NCBI RefSeq assembly: GCF_009908285.1
Contig: NZ_JAAARM010000040.1
Span: forward strand, 1-50,929
Length of the DNA stretch: 50,929 bases
Reading direction: 5' to 3'
Source of the DNA: Pseudomonas sp. Fl4BN1
Lineage (GTDB): Bacteria; Pseudomonadota; Gammaproteobacteria; Pseudomonadales; Pseudomonadaceae
Below the pieces are notes generated by a model, which was given only the letters and a program-made list of their open reading frames with translations, did no database searches and had not been told where the DNA came from. A program made the translations under genes and the position numbers. Below, one piece after another: positions 43,301 through 50,043 of this stretch (positions are counted from its first letter, which is position 1; every line of letters begins with the position of its first letter).

Positions 43301-43361
43301 AACCAATGCTGACTTCTTGCTTGAGGTCCTGGACGAAAGCTTCAAGGCCGCACTCCAGTAA
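40314..43361 (+). CDS. Kinase - M23 peptidase-like - class III aminotransferase/phospho-lyase fusion
   Basis: A 1015-residue cytosolic fusion. Residues 1-330: APH/choline-kinase fold with the catalytic loop IIHNDGNDWNILVD (about 203-216) and GIIDFGDAVH. Residues about 420-560: M23 (LytM-like) fold with all zinc-site residues, HVGVD, GHMAH and HLHLQ, though no secretion signal. Residues about 595-1015: class III PLP enzyme with LADEVQVGFG and the PLP lysine in SMGKPIGNGHP (about 855). Separate mammalian relatives are hydroxylysine kinase (AGPHD1) and the phospho-lyases AGXT2L1/2, acting in sequence on hydroxylysine or ethanolamine phosphate. The fusion should phosphorylate a hydroxyl-bearing amino compound, then eliminate phosphate. 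Substrate unproven. Confidence 0.9.
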   Translation: MTNLSHPVPQFSTGDAEKLGEQLFNVIGTATPLDGERDRNYRLKTGTDAEWILKVVNSTEPRVESEFQAAILSHLASNNPELAVPFLKKSLAGDFLASALAPSGETHAVRLVGWLHGTPLAEVDRTFELMRSLGQAFGDIDRALQGFMHPGAVRDLDWDLRHAARSRSRLHFVKDPGKRAILQRFMDGFEKNVQPKLSRLRAQIIHNDGNDWNILVDSQDHRKVSGIIDFGDAVHTILIAEVAITCAYSILDMEDPIGAAAALAAGFHEKYPLQPEELDVLFNLIAMRLVTSVTLSASRYAQTEDNPYLAISEAPAWRLLEKMDRMNPRLATAILRKACGFDAIEGAGAVRRWVAEHHRSFAQIVRPSAATMSKMIAPFGDASHVMTIASAEQRPVQASKWWNEFAAEHNVKLGIGPWGEARTIYTDSAFESRFIEGQRRVLHVGVDLIMPAGTPLYTPVAGVVRSVEVEREPLGYGGLIMLEHAPEGCPPFLTLWGHMAHEALARLKPGDRLEAGALVGYMGTDKENGGWIPHLHLQMSTDTELKANEFIGVGEVAYFQVWADLFPDASALAGIPPETYSQEGRTKAEIVAKRKELLLPNLSISYSDPIKFVRGDGVWLIDNFGRAYLDCFNNVCHLGHCHPDVVEALSRQAARLNTNTRYLHDNIVEYAERLTATLPEGLAVASFGCSGSEANSLMLRMARNHTGRNDAIVLDWAYHGTTQELIDLSPYKYKRKAGKGRAEHVFEAVVPDAYRAPEDWSFEELGKRYAESVAEQIESMRKQGRSPALFLAESIPSVAGQLFFPQNYLKEVYAMVRAEGGLCLADEVQVGFGRVGSHWWAFETQGVVPDAVSMGKPIGNGHPLSAVVTSRELADSFNNGMEYFNTFAGSPVSCAVGLSVLDVIERDNLKLNALTVGNYLLDGLRKLQQRYDAIGDVRGLGLFLGIELVTDRQTKIPATGLAKKVADGARERGILIGTEGPHDNVLKMRPSMIFSKTNADFLLEVLDESFKAALQ

Positions 43362-43491
43362 ATCATCGATATGGTGGCGTGCGACAAGAGACTGGAGACT
43401 GGAGACTCACGATCTGGTCAACCTTGTCGCACGTTATCTGCAATTCAAAACCGCACGCCCGACAGTGTTTTGCAGCGAGCCTCAAAGCCTA

Positions 43492-43529
43492 CCTGACAGA
43501 GTGCCGGCCAACTCCGGCAATCTGTCAGG
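43492..43529. promoter_or_regulatory. 38-bp near-perfect palindrome containing operator site 3
   Basis: CCTGACAGA-G-TGCCGG, a 6-base centre CCAACT, then CCGGCA-A-TCTGTCAGG. All 15 arm positions pair except one G/A. The core TGCCGG-N6-CCGGCA (43502-43519) is the most symmetric of the three operator-like sites in this locus. It lies 131 bp after the fusion stop and 111 bp before the binding-protein start. As RNA it would form a strong hairpin, but no T-run follows. Confidence 0.65.
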
Positions 43530-43639
43530 CAGGCTGTCACATTGCCTGGTGCTTTCCAAAAGCGCCTATGCAAGACTTTTCGTGACGGCTGGGTGCATAG
43601 CCCAAAAACCAAATAATAATATTTCTAAGGTGCTATCGA

Positions 43640-44428
43640 ATGCTCACTAAAAAGCTCAAGGGCCTGGTTGTTGCCTGCGCCGTAACGGCTGCGACGCTAC
43701 TCTCCACCACCGCTGTTCACGCCGATGAATTGAAGTCGATCCAGGAATCCAAAGAGATCCGTATCGCAATGAGTGGCCAATACGCACCCTTCAGCTTTGC
43801 CAACGCACAGAACCAGATTGTCGGCTTCGACGCGTCCATCAGCGAGGCCATTGCGCAGCAGATGGGGGTCAAAGTGACGATCATCACCACGCCATTCGAC
43901 GGGATCATCGCCGGCCTGCTGGCGAAAAAATACGACGCCATTATCGCGTCCATGTCCATTACCCCGGAACGCCAGAAGGCCGTGGACTTCGTCGGTCCCT
44001 ATTACCATGCCGGCCGTACGATCGTGGTGAAGGACAGTTCTTCGATCAAAAGCTTTGATGATCTGAAGGATGTGACGGTCGGGGTGACGCTCGGGGACAT
44101 CCACGACAAATGGGCCCGGGCCCGTGGCAACCTGAAGGTCAGAAGCTACAAAGGCCTTCCCGAAATGCTGGTGGACTTGGACGCCGGGCGCATCGATGCA
44201 CTGGTGATGGACAGTGTGCCCGTGATGGTCGCCGTCAAGGAAACAGGACAGCAGGTACGCCTGATCAGTACCCCTGAAGACCAGGGGGGAGCTGAAGGCC
44301 TGGGCATTGCCCTGCGCAAAAATAACCCCGAGCTCAAGGCGGCGATACAGAAGGCGCTGGAAGACATCCTCGCCAATGGCACCTACGAAAAGATCTCGAT
44401 GAAGTGGATTGGCCGCGATATCCGCTAA
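43640..44428 (+). CDS. Polar amino acid ABC transporter, periplasmic binding protein
   Basis: A 262-residue binding protein with a Sec signal (about 1-29, ending AVHA-DE). It has the family 3 solute-binding fold: IRIAMSGQYAPFSFANAQNQ, IVGFDASISEAIAQQMG, FDGIIAGLLAKKYDAIIASM and ERQKAVDFVGPYY. The ligand-binding Arg/Asp pattern resembles lysine/arginine/ornithine and opine-type proteins, but the ligand is not fixed. ATG 43640 follows CTAAGGTGCTATCGA. It heads a four-gene importer operon. Confidence 0.92.
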   Translation: MLTKKLKGLVVACAVTAATLLSTTAVHADELKSIQESKEIRIAMSGQYAPFSFANAQNQIVGFDASISEAIAQQMGVKVTIITTPFDGIIAGLLAKKYDAIIASMSITPERQKAVDFVGPYYHAGRTIVVKDSSSIKSFDDLKDVTVGVTLGDIHDKWARARGNLKVRSYKGLPEMLVDLDAGRIDALVMDSVPVMVAVKETGQQVRLISTPEDQGGAEGLGIALRKNNPELKAAIQKALEDILANGTYEKISMKWIGRDIR

Positions 44429-44491
44429 TTCACCTTGAGTCTGGCCCGACTCAACCTCGGGCCAGACGACCTGACTTTTCCGAGGGTCCCC

Positions 44492-45139
44492 ATGGATCTG
44501 ACATTGATACAGCGCATATTCCCATTTTTCCTGGAAGCGGCCTGGATTACGCTGCAGATCTCTGCATTGGCACTGCTACTGGGCTTCCTGGTCGCGATCG
44601 TGCTGGTTGCCGGACGGTTGTCCACCGTCTTCATCTTTCGATGCCTGGCAAGGCTCTACATAAGCGTCTTTCGTGGCACACCCTGCCTGGTTCAGCTGTT
44701 CATCATCTACTTCGGCGGACCACAGATCGGACTGGAGCTGGAGCCGTTTGCTGCCGGGGTCATTGGCTTGGGTCTCAACATCGCGGCCTACATGGCGGAA
44801 TCCATTCGTGGCGCAATCAGCAACGTTGACCCGGGCCAGGAAGAGGCGGCGCGTTCAATTGGCTTCGGCCGCCGACAAACCTTGTGGCTGATCACCCTGC
44901 CACAAGCGGCAAAGTTGATGATAAGACCACTGGGAGTTAACGCTGTCGCGCTGATCAAGGGTTCTGCCTTGGTGTCGACAATCTCTGTTGTTGAGCTCTC
45001 CTACACGGCACAGCGCTTTATCAGTTCAACCTACAAGCCTTTTGAAATCTTCACAGTATCGGCCCTGCTTTACATTGTGATGGTCTACTCGGTCAGGTTC
45101 ATTATTGACTATCTCGATAACCGCTTCGCGGCAAGGTGA
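44492..45139 (+). CDS. Polar amino acid ABC transporter, permease 1 (HisQ/M family)
   Basis: A 215-residue inner-membrane permease with five predicted helices. The family segments are ISVFRGTPCLVQLFIIYFG and the EAA coupling loop EEAARSIGFGRRQTLWLITL. ATG 44492 (MDLTLIQRIFPFFLEAAWI) is chosen over an upstream in-frame ATG at 44435 because the latter adds a non-hydrophobic leader; CCGAGGGTCCCC precedes it. It pairs with permease 2. Confidence 0.9.
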   Translation: MDLTLIQRIFPFFLEAAWITLQISALALLLGFLVAIVLVAGRLSTVFIFRCLARLYISVFRGTPCLVQLFIIYFGGPQIGLELEPFAAGVIGLGLNIAAYMAESIRGAISNVDPGQEEAARSIGFGRRQTLWLITLPQAAKLMIRPLGVNAVALIKGSALVSTISVVELSYTAQRFISSTYKPFEIFTVSALLYIVMVYSVRFIIDYLDNRFAAR

Positions 45140-45149
45140 GAGCATTCAC

Positions 45150-45809
45150 ATGCAAAGCCTGGACTTTAGTATCGTCACCCCCTATTACGAGCTGCTCATG
45201 ACCGGTCTTTGGTGGACGATCGTGATGTTCTTAAGCTCCAGCGTATTGAGTTTGATTGCCGGTGTAGCCTTTACCCTTATCGTTCTTTACGCACCCAAGG
45301 TTCTGGCCTTGCCCGTGCGCTTTCTGACCTGGTTGCTCATGGGGACTCCCCTGCTGCTTCAGCTGTACCTGATTTATTACGGGCTGGTGCAAGTCGGGAT
45401 TGATATTCCCGCACTGGCGGCGGGCATCATCGGCCTTAGCCTGCACTTCGCCGTCTACAACGCCGACGTCATTCGGGCAGGCGTGATGTCGGTAGACCCT
45501 GGCCAGATTGAAGGCGCGCGGTCTATCGGCCTCAGCCGTGGACAGACCCAGCGCTACATCGTCGTGCCACAAGCGCTTCGCCGCACCATTGCGCCGCTTG
45601 GCAACAACCTGATTGTGCTGTTGAAGGACACCTCCCTGGTTTCCATCATTGGTATTGCCGAGTTGGTGTACAGCGCACAACTTGCAGTGAGCGATACCTA
45701 TAGCCCCTTTGAGTTTTATCTGACTGTTGCGGTTATTTACTATGCAGCCAATCTTGTTCTCGAAGCCGGCCTGCACCTTCTTGAAAAAAAGGTAGAGATG
45801 TCACGATGA
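45150..45809 (+). CDS. Polar amino acid ABC transporter, permease 2 (HisQ/M family)
   Basis: A 219-residue permease, homologous to permease 1. It has LTWLLMGTPLLLQLYLIYYG and the EAA loop EGARSIGLSRGQTQRYIVVP. ATG 45150 follows AAGGTGAGAGC, 10 bp after the preceding stop. Its stop overlaps the start of the ATPase gene by ATGA. Confidence 0.9.
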   Translation: MQSLDFSIVTPYYELLMTGLWWTIVMFLSSSVLSLIAGVAFTLIVLYAPKVLALPVRFLTWLLMGTPLLLQLYLIYYGLVQVGIDIPALAAGIIGLSLHFAVYNADVIRAGVMSVDPGQIEGARSIGLSRGQTQRYIVVPQALRRTIAPLGNNLIVLLKDTSLVSIIGIAELVYSAQLAVSDTYSPFEFYLTVAVIYYAANLVLEAGLHLLEKKVEMSR

Positions 45810-46573
45810 TCAGCGAAAAGTTCATGGTTGAGGTAAAGGGCGCCCGCAAGGCTTACGGAGCCCTTGAAGTACTCAAGGGCATCGATCTCTCGGTCTCTCG
45901 CGGACAAATCATTGCCATCATCGGCCCCAGCGGATCTGGCAAAAGCACACTTCTGCGATCAATTAATCAGCTGGAAGTGCTTAACGATGGTGAGGTCTGG
46001 CTGGACGGTGACCAAGTCAATCGGCCATTGAAAGGGCGCGCGTTTGAACAGCATATAAATGCCGTGCGCCAGCAGATGGGCATGGTGTTCCAGCACTTCA
46101 ATCTGTTCCCGCACTTGACCGTGTACGAAAACATTGCACTTGGCCCGATAAAACTAAAGGGGCTGACGAAAAAAGCGGCTCGTGAGTTGGCGATGGAGTA
46201 TTTGTTGAAAGTGGGCCTGGACAACAAAGTCGATGAGTATCCCTCTCGCCTGTCCGGCGGACAGAAGCAACGCGTTGCTATCGCCAGGGCACTGGCGATG
46301 CAGCCGAAAGTCATGCTGTTCGATGAAGCCACATCAGCACTTGACCCAGAGCTGGTCGAAGAGGTCAACCTGGTCATGAAACAACTGGCGGCAGAGCACA
46401 TGACCATGTTGATCGTCACTCACGAAATGCGCTTTGCTGGCGAAGTTGCCGACCGGATTGTCTTTATGGATGGCGGGGTTGTCGTGGAGGAAGGGCCGCC
46501 GCGGGAGATTCTGCAAAACCCGGTTCAGGAACGAACCCGCTCGTTCTTGAAAAAACATTTGCACGATCGATAA
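45806..46573 (+). CDS. Polar amino acid ABC transporter, ATP-binding protein (GlnQ/HisP type)
   Basis: A 255-residue ATPase. Walker A GPSGSGKST (about 38-46), Q-loop MGMVFQHFNLFPHLTVYEN, signature LSGGQKQRVAIARAL and Walker B VMLFDEATSALDPE are complete, with the switch His in IVTHEMRFA. It powers uptake by the two permeases. The stop is followed by a hairpin. Confidence 0.93.
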   Translation: MISEKFMVEVKGARKAYGALEVLKGIDLSVSRGQIIAIIGPSGSGKSTLLRSINQLEVLNDGEVWLDGDQVNRPLKGRAFEQHINAVRQQMGMVFQHFNLFPHLTVYENIALGPIKLKGLTKKAARELAMEYLLKVGLDNKVDEYPSRLSGGQKQRVAIARALAMQPKVMLFDEATSALDPELVEEVNLVMKQLAAEHMTMLIVTHEMRFAGEVADRIVFMDGGVVVEEGPPREILQNPVQERTRSFLKKHLHDR

Positions 46574-46597
46574 GGTGCGCTTCCCGAGCGCCTTGTC

Positions 46598-46636
46598 TGC
46601 ACCCTGTGGGCAACCTTCGATTACTCACAGGGTGCA
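46598..46636 (+). terminator. Hairpin after the importer operon
   Basis: A perfect 11-bp stem TGCACCCTGTG / CACAGGGTGCA with a 17-base loop. There is only a weak T-content downstream (TCTACTGATC), so it may be a weak terminator or an mRNA-stabilising end. Confidence 0.5.
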
Positions 46637-46734
46637 TCTACTGATCAAGATTGGCGCCGCGTAATCGGGTAAATACGCCAACTGCCCCGCCCGCCTTCTT
46701 CAGCACCATCGTGGTGGGCTGGCTGCCCCAGGTA

Positions 46735-46847
46735 ACGAAAACACCCAAGCCGCGATGCACTTCATGGCCGCCATCCTGCTGATCGGCGGCGCATCCGGCC
46801 TGATGCTCAATCACGTACGCAAGACAGCACGACTACAAACTGCCTGA
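46735..46847 (+). pseudogene. Remnant of an MFS-type transporter C-terminus
   Basis: A frame ending TGA 46845-46847 reads NENTQAAMHFMAAILLIGG, then ASGLMLNHVRKTARLQTA, which looks like the last membrane helix and cytosolic tail of an MFS transporter. Nothing upstream in this frame continues the family, and no start exists, so this is a decayed 3' end. The rest of the gap 46574-46978 holds the hairpin above and a REP core. Confidence 0.45.
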
Positions 46848-46859
46848 CGCCGCCCTCCC

Positions 46860-46882
46860 TGTAGGAGCCGGCTTGCCGGCGA
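46860..46882 (+). repeat. REP element (GCCGGC variant)
   Basis: TGTAGGAGCCGGCTTGCCGG followed by CGA is the second common Pseudomonas REP type, with its GCCGGC-TT-GCCGGC palindrome. Single copy. Confidence 0.85.
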
Positions 46883-46978
46883 AGGCGCCCTCAAGCCCGC
46901 CCTCGCCGGCACAAAATATCGAAACCATCTACGCCACCCCGCCACCCCCAAGAGCAACACCATCGCGGACCACTTGAA

Positions 46979-47497
46979 TCAGTCCAGCCACCAGTTCAAC
47001 AGCGTCTCGTCCTCATCGTCATCGAGGTTTTTATAAACGTTCGCGTAATACCACTGGATCCCAGTCTTTTCGCGAAAGCCATCGAAAAACCTATTGATGT
47101 TCTCCATCCCGTTTTTTGCAGGGACCGCCAACGCTAGCGTCCCCCCGCACACCCCATCCAGAGTCCCATTCAACTCACCAATGACATCGCTTTCGAGTGC
47201 CGTAATCACTGCTGGATCAATGTAATCGGCATAGATCTGAATGCAGAAATTCCCGCCCCGCTTCAGCACTTGCGCCGGAGCATCGGGATTGCGGATGGAA
47301 ACGACATCGCCCCGCGCCAGGTTTTGCGCCAGCCCCGGTGAGGACAGCAACTCGTAAATATCCTCATCGATCTGCCGCGCCAGCAGCTCCTCGCGAACGG
47401 CGCCATCGTCATCGGCCATATACACCTGAATCAGCACAGGGGATTGCCTGTCATCCATACGAGGCTCCACAACTTCCAGGTTCAACACCAGACTCAT
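46979..47497 (-). CDS. DUF4265-like cytosolic protein
   Basis: A 172-residue acidic protein starting at ATG 47497 (MSLVLNLEVVEPRMDD). GLAQNLARGDVVSIRNPD and VLKRGGNFCIQIYADY resemble the DUF4265 pattern, in which a short beta domain is followed by an acidic C-terminus; here the tail is strongly acidic (NLDDDEDETLLNWWLD). DUF4265 proteins have no known reaction; some lie beside toxins. It lies downstream of two secreted-protein genes on the same strand, with 47 bp between. Confidence 0.6.
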   Translation of the reverse strand: MSLVLNLEVVEPRMDDRQSPVLIQVYMADDDGAVREELLARQIDEDIYELLSSPGLAQNLARGDVVSIRNPDAPAQVLKRGGNFCIQIYADYIDPAVITALESDVIGELNGTLDGVCGGTLALAVPAKNGMENINRFFDGFREKTGIQWYYANVYKNLDDDEDETLLNWWLD

Positions 47498-47544
47498 CCA
47501 ATCCACTAGCCGCCACGTCGCACAAGGGCGCCAATCAACGGGCC

Positions 47545-48231
47545 TCAAGGCAACGGCGCAAAGCTCCCACCGCCCTCATTCCAGCGAAACCCCGGGAACT
47601 TGCAGTCCTTGAAAGCAATCCGCAGTTGCTCCCCTTCACCCTGCAACTGCAAGGTATCCACCCCCTGATTCGGACAGCCCGGTGCCGCGATCGCCAGGCT
47701 CACCAGCAACTTGCCGGTGGCCTTGTCCATCACCTCCACCGTCGTGATCCGCCGATCACTGCCCTGCATCGGCACCTGGAAATACCAGCGTTTGGTGGAA
47801 GCGCTCTGCAACAGCCTGGTGACCGGCTGCGGCCACGAGCGATCCGAATCCACCAGGCCCACCAGCTTCAGCGCAATCGGCAAAGTCTTGCCCGTGCGAT
47901 AACTGGTCCAGGTGCCGCGCACCTGCTCCTGCTGGCGGTAGTTCATCAAGTCATTGAACTGCAAACGCGCCACCGGCAAACCCTGCTCGTCCAGCTCATC
48001 CATGGCCAGCACCTTGTTGCTGAAGTTGAAGGTCGGCTTGAGACGAATCGGCGTGCGATAGCGCTGATAGGCATAGGTACCCTGGTACACCGCGTTCTGG
48101 CTGCCCAGGGTCAAGACAATCGCCTGCTTGCCCAGCGTCCCCTCATACACCCCATGAGACGCCTGCGCAGGCAGCAGCCACAGCGCCAATACCAGTACCG
48201 CCAGCCCCCGAGCAAAATCAAACCCGCGCAT
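47545..48231 (-). CDS. Secreted protein of unknown function, paralogue A
   Basis: A 228-residue protein with a Sec signal (about 1-25, ending PAQA-SH). The mature N-terminus HGVYEGTLGKQAIVLTLGSQ parallels the neighbour's TYRGTLGETPVELALTYD, and both continue with a tyrosine-rich strand (YQGTYAYQRYRTPIRLKP here). Two Cys near the C-terminus (APGCPNQG, FKDCKFPG) may form a disulfide. The start overlaps the stop of paralogue B by one base. Function unknown, probably periplasmic. Confidence 0.7.
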   Translation of the reverse strand: MRGFDFARGLAVLVLALWLLPAQASHGVYEGTLGKQAIVLTLGSQNAVYQGTYAYQRYRTPIRLKPTFNFSNKVLAMDELDEQGLPVARLQFNDLMNYRQQEQVRGTWTSYRTGKTLPIALKLVGLVDSDRSWPQPVTRLLQSASTKRWYFQVPMQGSDRRITTVEVMDKATGKLLVSLAIAAPGCPNQGVDTLQLQGEGEQLRIAFKDCKFPGFRWNEGGGSFAPLP

Positions 48232-49196
48232 CAGAAACGCTCCTCGCCCGACGACAGAAACTGCAACCGATCAGGGCTGATGACCCGGTAATAATCCCAA
48301 CGCCGAGTGCGCTGATCGAAATTGATAAAGTCCTGCTTGCTGAACTCCACCTGGCCACTGGGGGAAAAGCGCAACGTACCGTCCACCGCGAACTGCTCCA
48401 ACTGCGCATGACGCAGATACTTCCGGCCTTCACGGTTGTACAGATAATACTGAGTGGGCGAGCACCACAGCCGTCCATCCTCCTCGGCCACGCGATAGCT
48501 CTGGGCCTGGAAATCGATCCGCGCCTCATCCTGAAAATGCCCGAAGGTCAGGGTCTTGGTCCCCACCGAAGATAGGCACCACTGGCCACTGATCTCCTGC
48601 ACTCGCCGGCCGGTAACCCGGCTCATCACCCGAATACTGTCCACCTGCCCGACCTCCTCCCCGGCCTTGCGCGCGGCATGCACACTGAAATAGAAATCCC
48701 GATCGAACACCGGCTGCAACAACTCCCCGTCAAACGCCTCCCGCTGACTGCCACCAAAGCGCGTCACCCGCTGCAACTGCAACGGCTGCTGCGTGCCCGT
48801 GCGCAAATCCACCAGACTGCCCTGCAGCGCCTCCGCGCCCTCGGCGAACGGCTGCAACGACACCGCTGCCGCAGGCAGGGTCGGGTTGTCCATGATGTTG
48901 ATCAACAGCCCAGAGCCGGGATGGAAGGGGGTGGACTCCAAGGCCATTGGCAGGCGCTCGGAGTCGGAGAACCAGTAGCCGGACATGCCGCCGTATTGGG
49001 AGTCGTAGGTTAGGGCCAGTTCAACCGGGGTTTCGCCGAGGGTACCGCGGTAGGTGGTGGTGGGGTTGGCTTGGGCGGTTGAGGTGATTAGCCCAAGGCC
49101 GAGCAAGAGCACTGGGGCCAGGCGGAACAGGAGGTGTTGCAGGTGACGCTGTTTGCCAGCCCTTGTTTGCGTACTGCTGCCAATGGACTGGGTCAT
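48231..49196 (-). CDS. Secreted protein of unknown function, paralogue B
   Basis: A 321-residue protein with a signal at about 20-43 (LFRLAPVLLLGLGLITSTAQA-NP), preceded by an unusually long polar N-terminus (MTQSIGSSTQTRAGKQRHLQ). ATG 49196 has a plausible upstream site (CCGCAAGGAGCGCAGGC). The mature start TTTYRGTLGETPVELALTYD is shared with paralogue A, but it is about 90 residues longer. The two genes and the DUF4265-like gene appear to form one operon. No known family is recognised. Confidence 0.7.
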   Translation of the reverse strand: MTQSIGSSTQTRAGKQRHLQHLLFRLAPVLLLGLGLITSTAQANPTTTYRGTLGETPVELALTYDSQYGGMSGYWFSDSERLPMALESTPFHPGSGLLINIMDNPTLPAAAVSLQPFAEGAEALQGSLVDLRTGTQQPLQLQRVTRFGGSQREAFDGELLQPVFDRDFYFSVHAARKAGEEVGQVDSIRVMSRVTGRRVQEISGQWCLSSVGTKTLTFGHFQDEARIDFQAQSYRVAEEDGRLWCSPTQYYLYNREGRKYLRHAQLEQFAVDGTLRFSPSGQVEFSKQDFINFDQRTRRWDYYRVISPDRLQFLSSGEERF

Positions 49197-49258
49197 GCCT
49201 GCGCTCCTTGCGGTGGGGAAAAGGGGCGCAGGATAGCAAAATCGATAGAAGCTCAGAT

Positions 49259-49360
49259 GGATTTGCCGAGGCCTGGCCCGAATCTGAAATGGTCCAACAG
49301 GCTGTTGGACAATTGCCGTGGGGCCATAATCTGCTGCTGATCACCAAGCTGAAGGCCAAT
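49259..49360 (+). pseudogene. Fragment of a YhcG/DUF1016 PD-(D/E)XK nuclease-family gene
   Basis: The plus strand encodes FAEAWPESEMVQQAVGQLPW then GHNLLLITKLK, which is the hallmark N-terminal segment of DUF1016 (YhcG) proteins. Neither the preceding FSxRNLKYM segment nor the C-terminal nuclease domain is present. Upstream lies the promoter region of the secreted-protein gene on the other strand. This is a short relic. The rest of 49197-49588 shows no gene. Confidence 0.6.
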
Positions 49361-49588
49361 ACAGCTAGTGTCAGGCACAGCGCATATGAATTCCCTGGAG
49401 AGTTCAGTCGGTCCTTACTCGCAATAGAGACCGTTCCTACAGAAGCGCCATTGTCCCAGACCTGCCCTGCCCCTATAGTTTTCTCGTTCGCTGATTTCGA
49501 TCAGCGACCGGGTTTCGCAGCCCAACAGAAAAGTCGAACTACACCGCCAATGCCAACTCAGGCACACTTCGCCTGCGTTTCGTTTTAT

Positions 49589-49694
49589 GGCGGCTGTACG
49601 TGGGAGACCTCCGGGTCTGCCGGGTTTGTTCTTTTCCTCGGTCTGCGAACCCGCGTACAGCTGCCACCCCGTTGATTCGCAGCAACAGGTGGCA
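49589..49694 (+). ncRNA. Strongly structured RNA leader with mutually exclusive stems
   Basis: A 16-bp stem pairs 49589-49604 (GGCGGCTGTACGTGGG) with 49650-49665 (CCCGCGTACAGCTGCC), with only two G-T pairs. It encloses the hairpin AGACC-TCCG-GGTCT (49605-49618) and a pyrimidine-rich loop. Two rival stems use its 3' strand: GGGTTTG (49622-49628) with CGAACCC (49646-49652), and TGCCACC (49662-49668) with GGTGGCA (49688-49694), the latter with inner GTTG/CAAC and followed by ACTTTTC, as in an attenuator. It ends 29 bp before the next start codon. The element looks like a cis-acting RNA; its family is not identified. Confidence 0.7.
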
Positions 49695-49723
49695 ACTTTT
49701 CTATTCTTGAAAAGGACGATGCC

Positions 49724-50005
49724 ATGAATGCTCAAGACTTATCCGAACGATTTATTCCCATGACCCCAATCGCCAGCGATGGGCCGGTACTGTTTGTTGA
49801 CAGCCAGGCGCCGTTGGTGGACTTGCATGCGTGTGCCAGTGAGCGGTTGGTGACTGCGCTGGATTATCTGAATTTGATGGCCTGCACTACGCTGCGAGAT
49901 GCGAGCAATAAGGACATGGGCACGGTGACCAATACCGCCAGGTTATTGCTGCAGGATGTGCGGGATGTGTTGGGGGTGATTGAGACAAGGGCGTTTAGCG
50001 AGTGA
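49724..50005 (+). CDS. Small pseudomonad protein (DUF3077-like)
   Basis: A 93-residue protein starting at ATG 49724, eight bases after AAAAGGAC. The composition and the helical core (LVDLHACASERLVTALDYLN, TARLLLQDVRDVLGVIE) resemble the small DUF3077/DUF6124-type proteins that are abundant and unexplained in Pseudomonas. It has no signal peptide. The structured leader upstream and the terminator downstream make it a single-gene transcription unit. Confidence 0.65.
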   Translation: MNAQDLSERFIPMTPIASDGPVLFVDSQAPLVDLHACASERLVTALDYLNLMACTTLRDASNKDMGTVTNTARLLLQDVRDVLGVIETRAFSE

Positions 50006-50019
50006 TTTAGACTCCAAGG

Positions 50020-50043
50020 AAGCCGGCCACAAGCCGGCTTTTT
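50020..50043 (+). terminator. Intrinsic terminator after the small gene
   Basis: AAGCCGGC-CACAA-GCCGGCTT is an 8-bp stem followed by TTTAATT, 14 bp after the stop. Confidence 0.85.
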
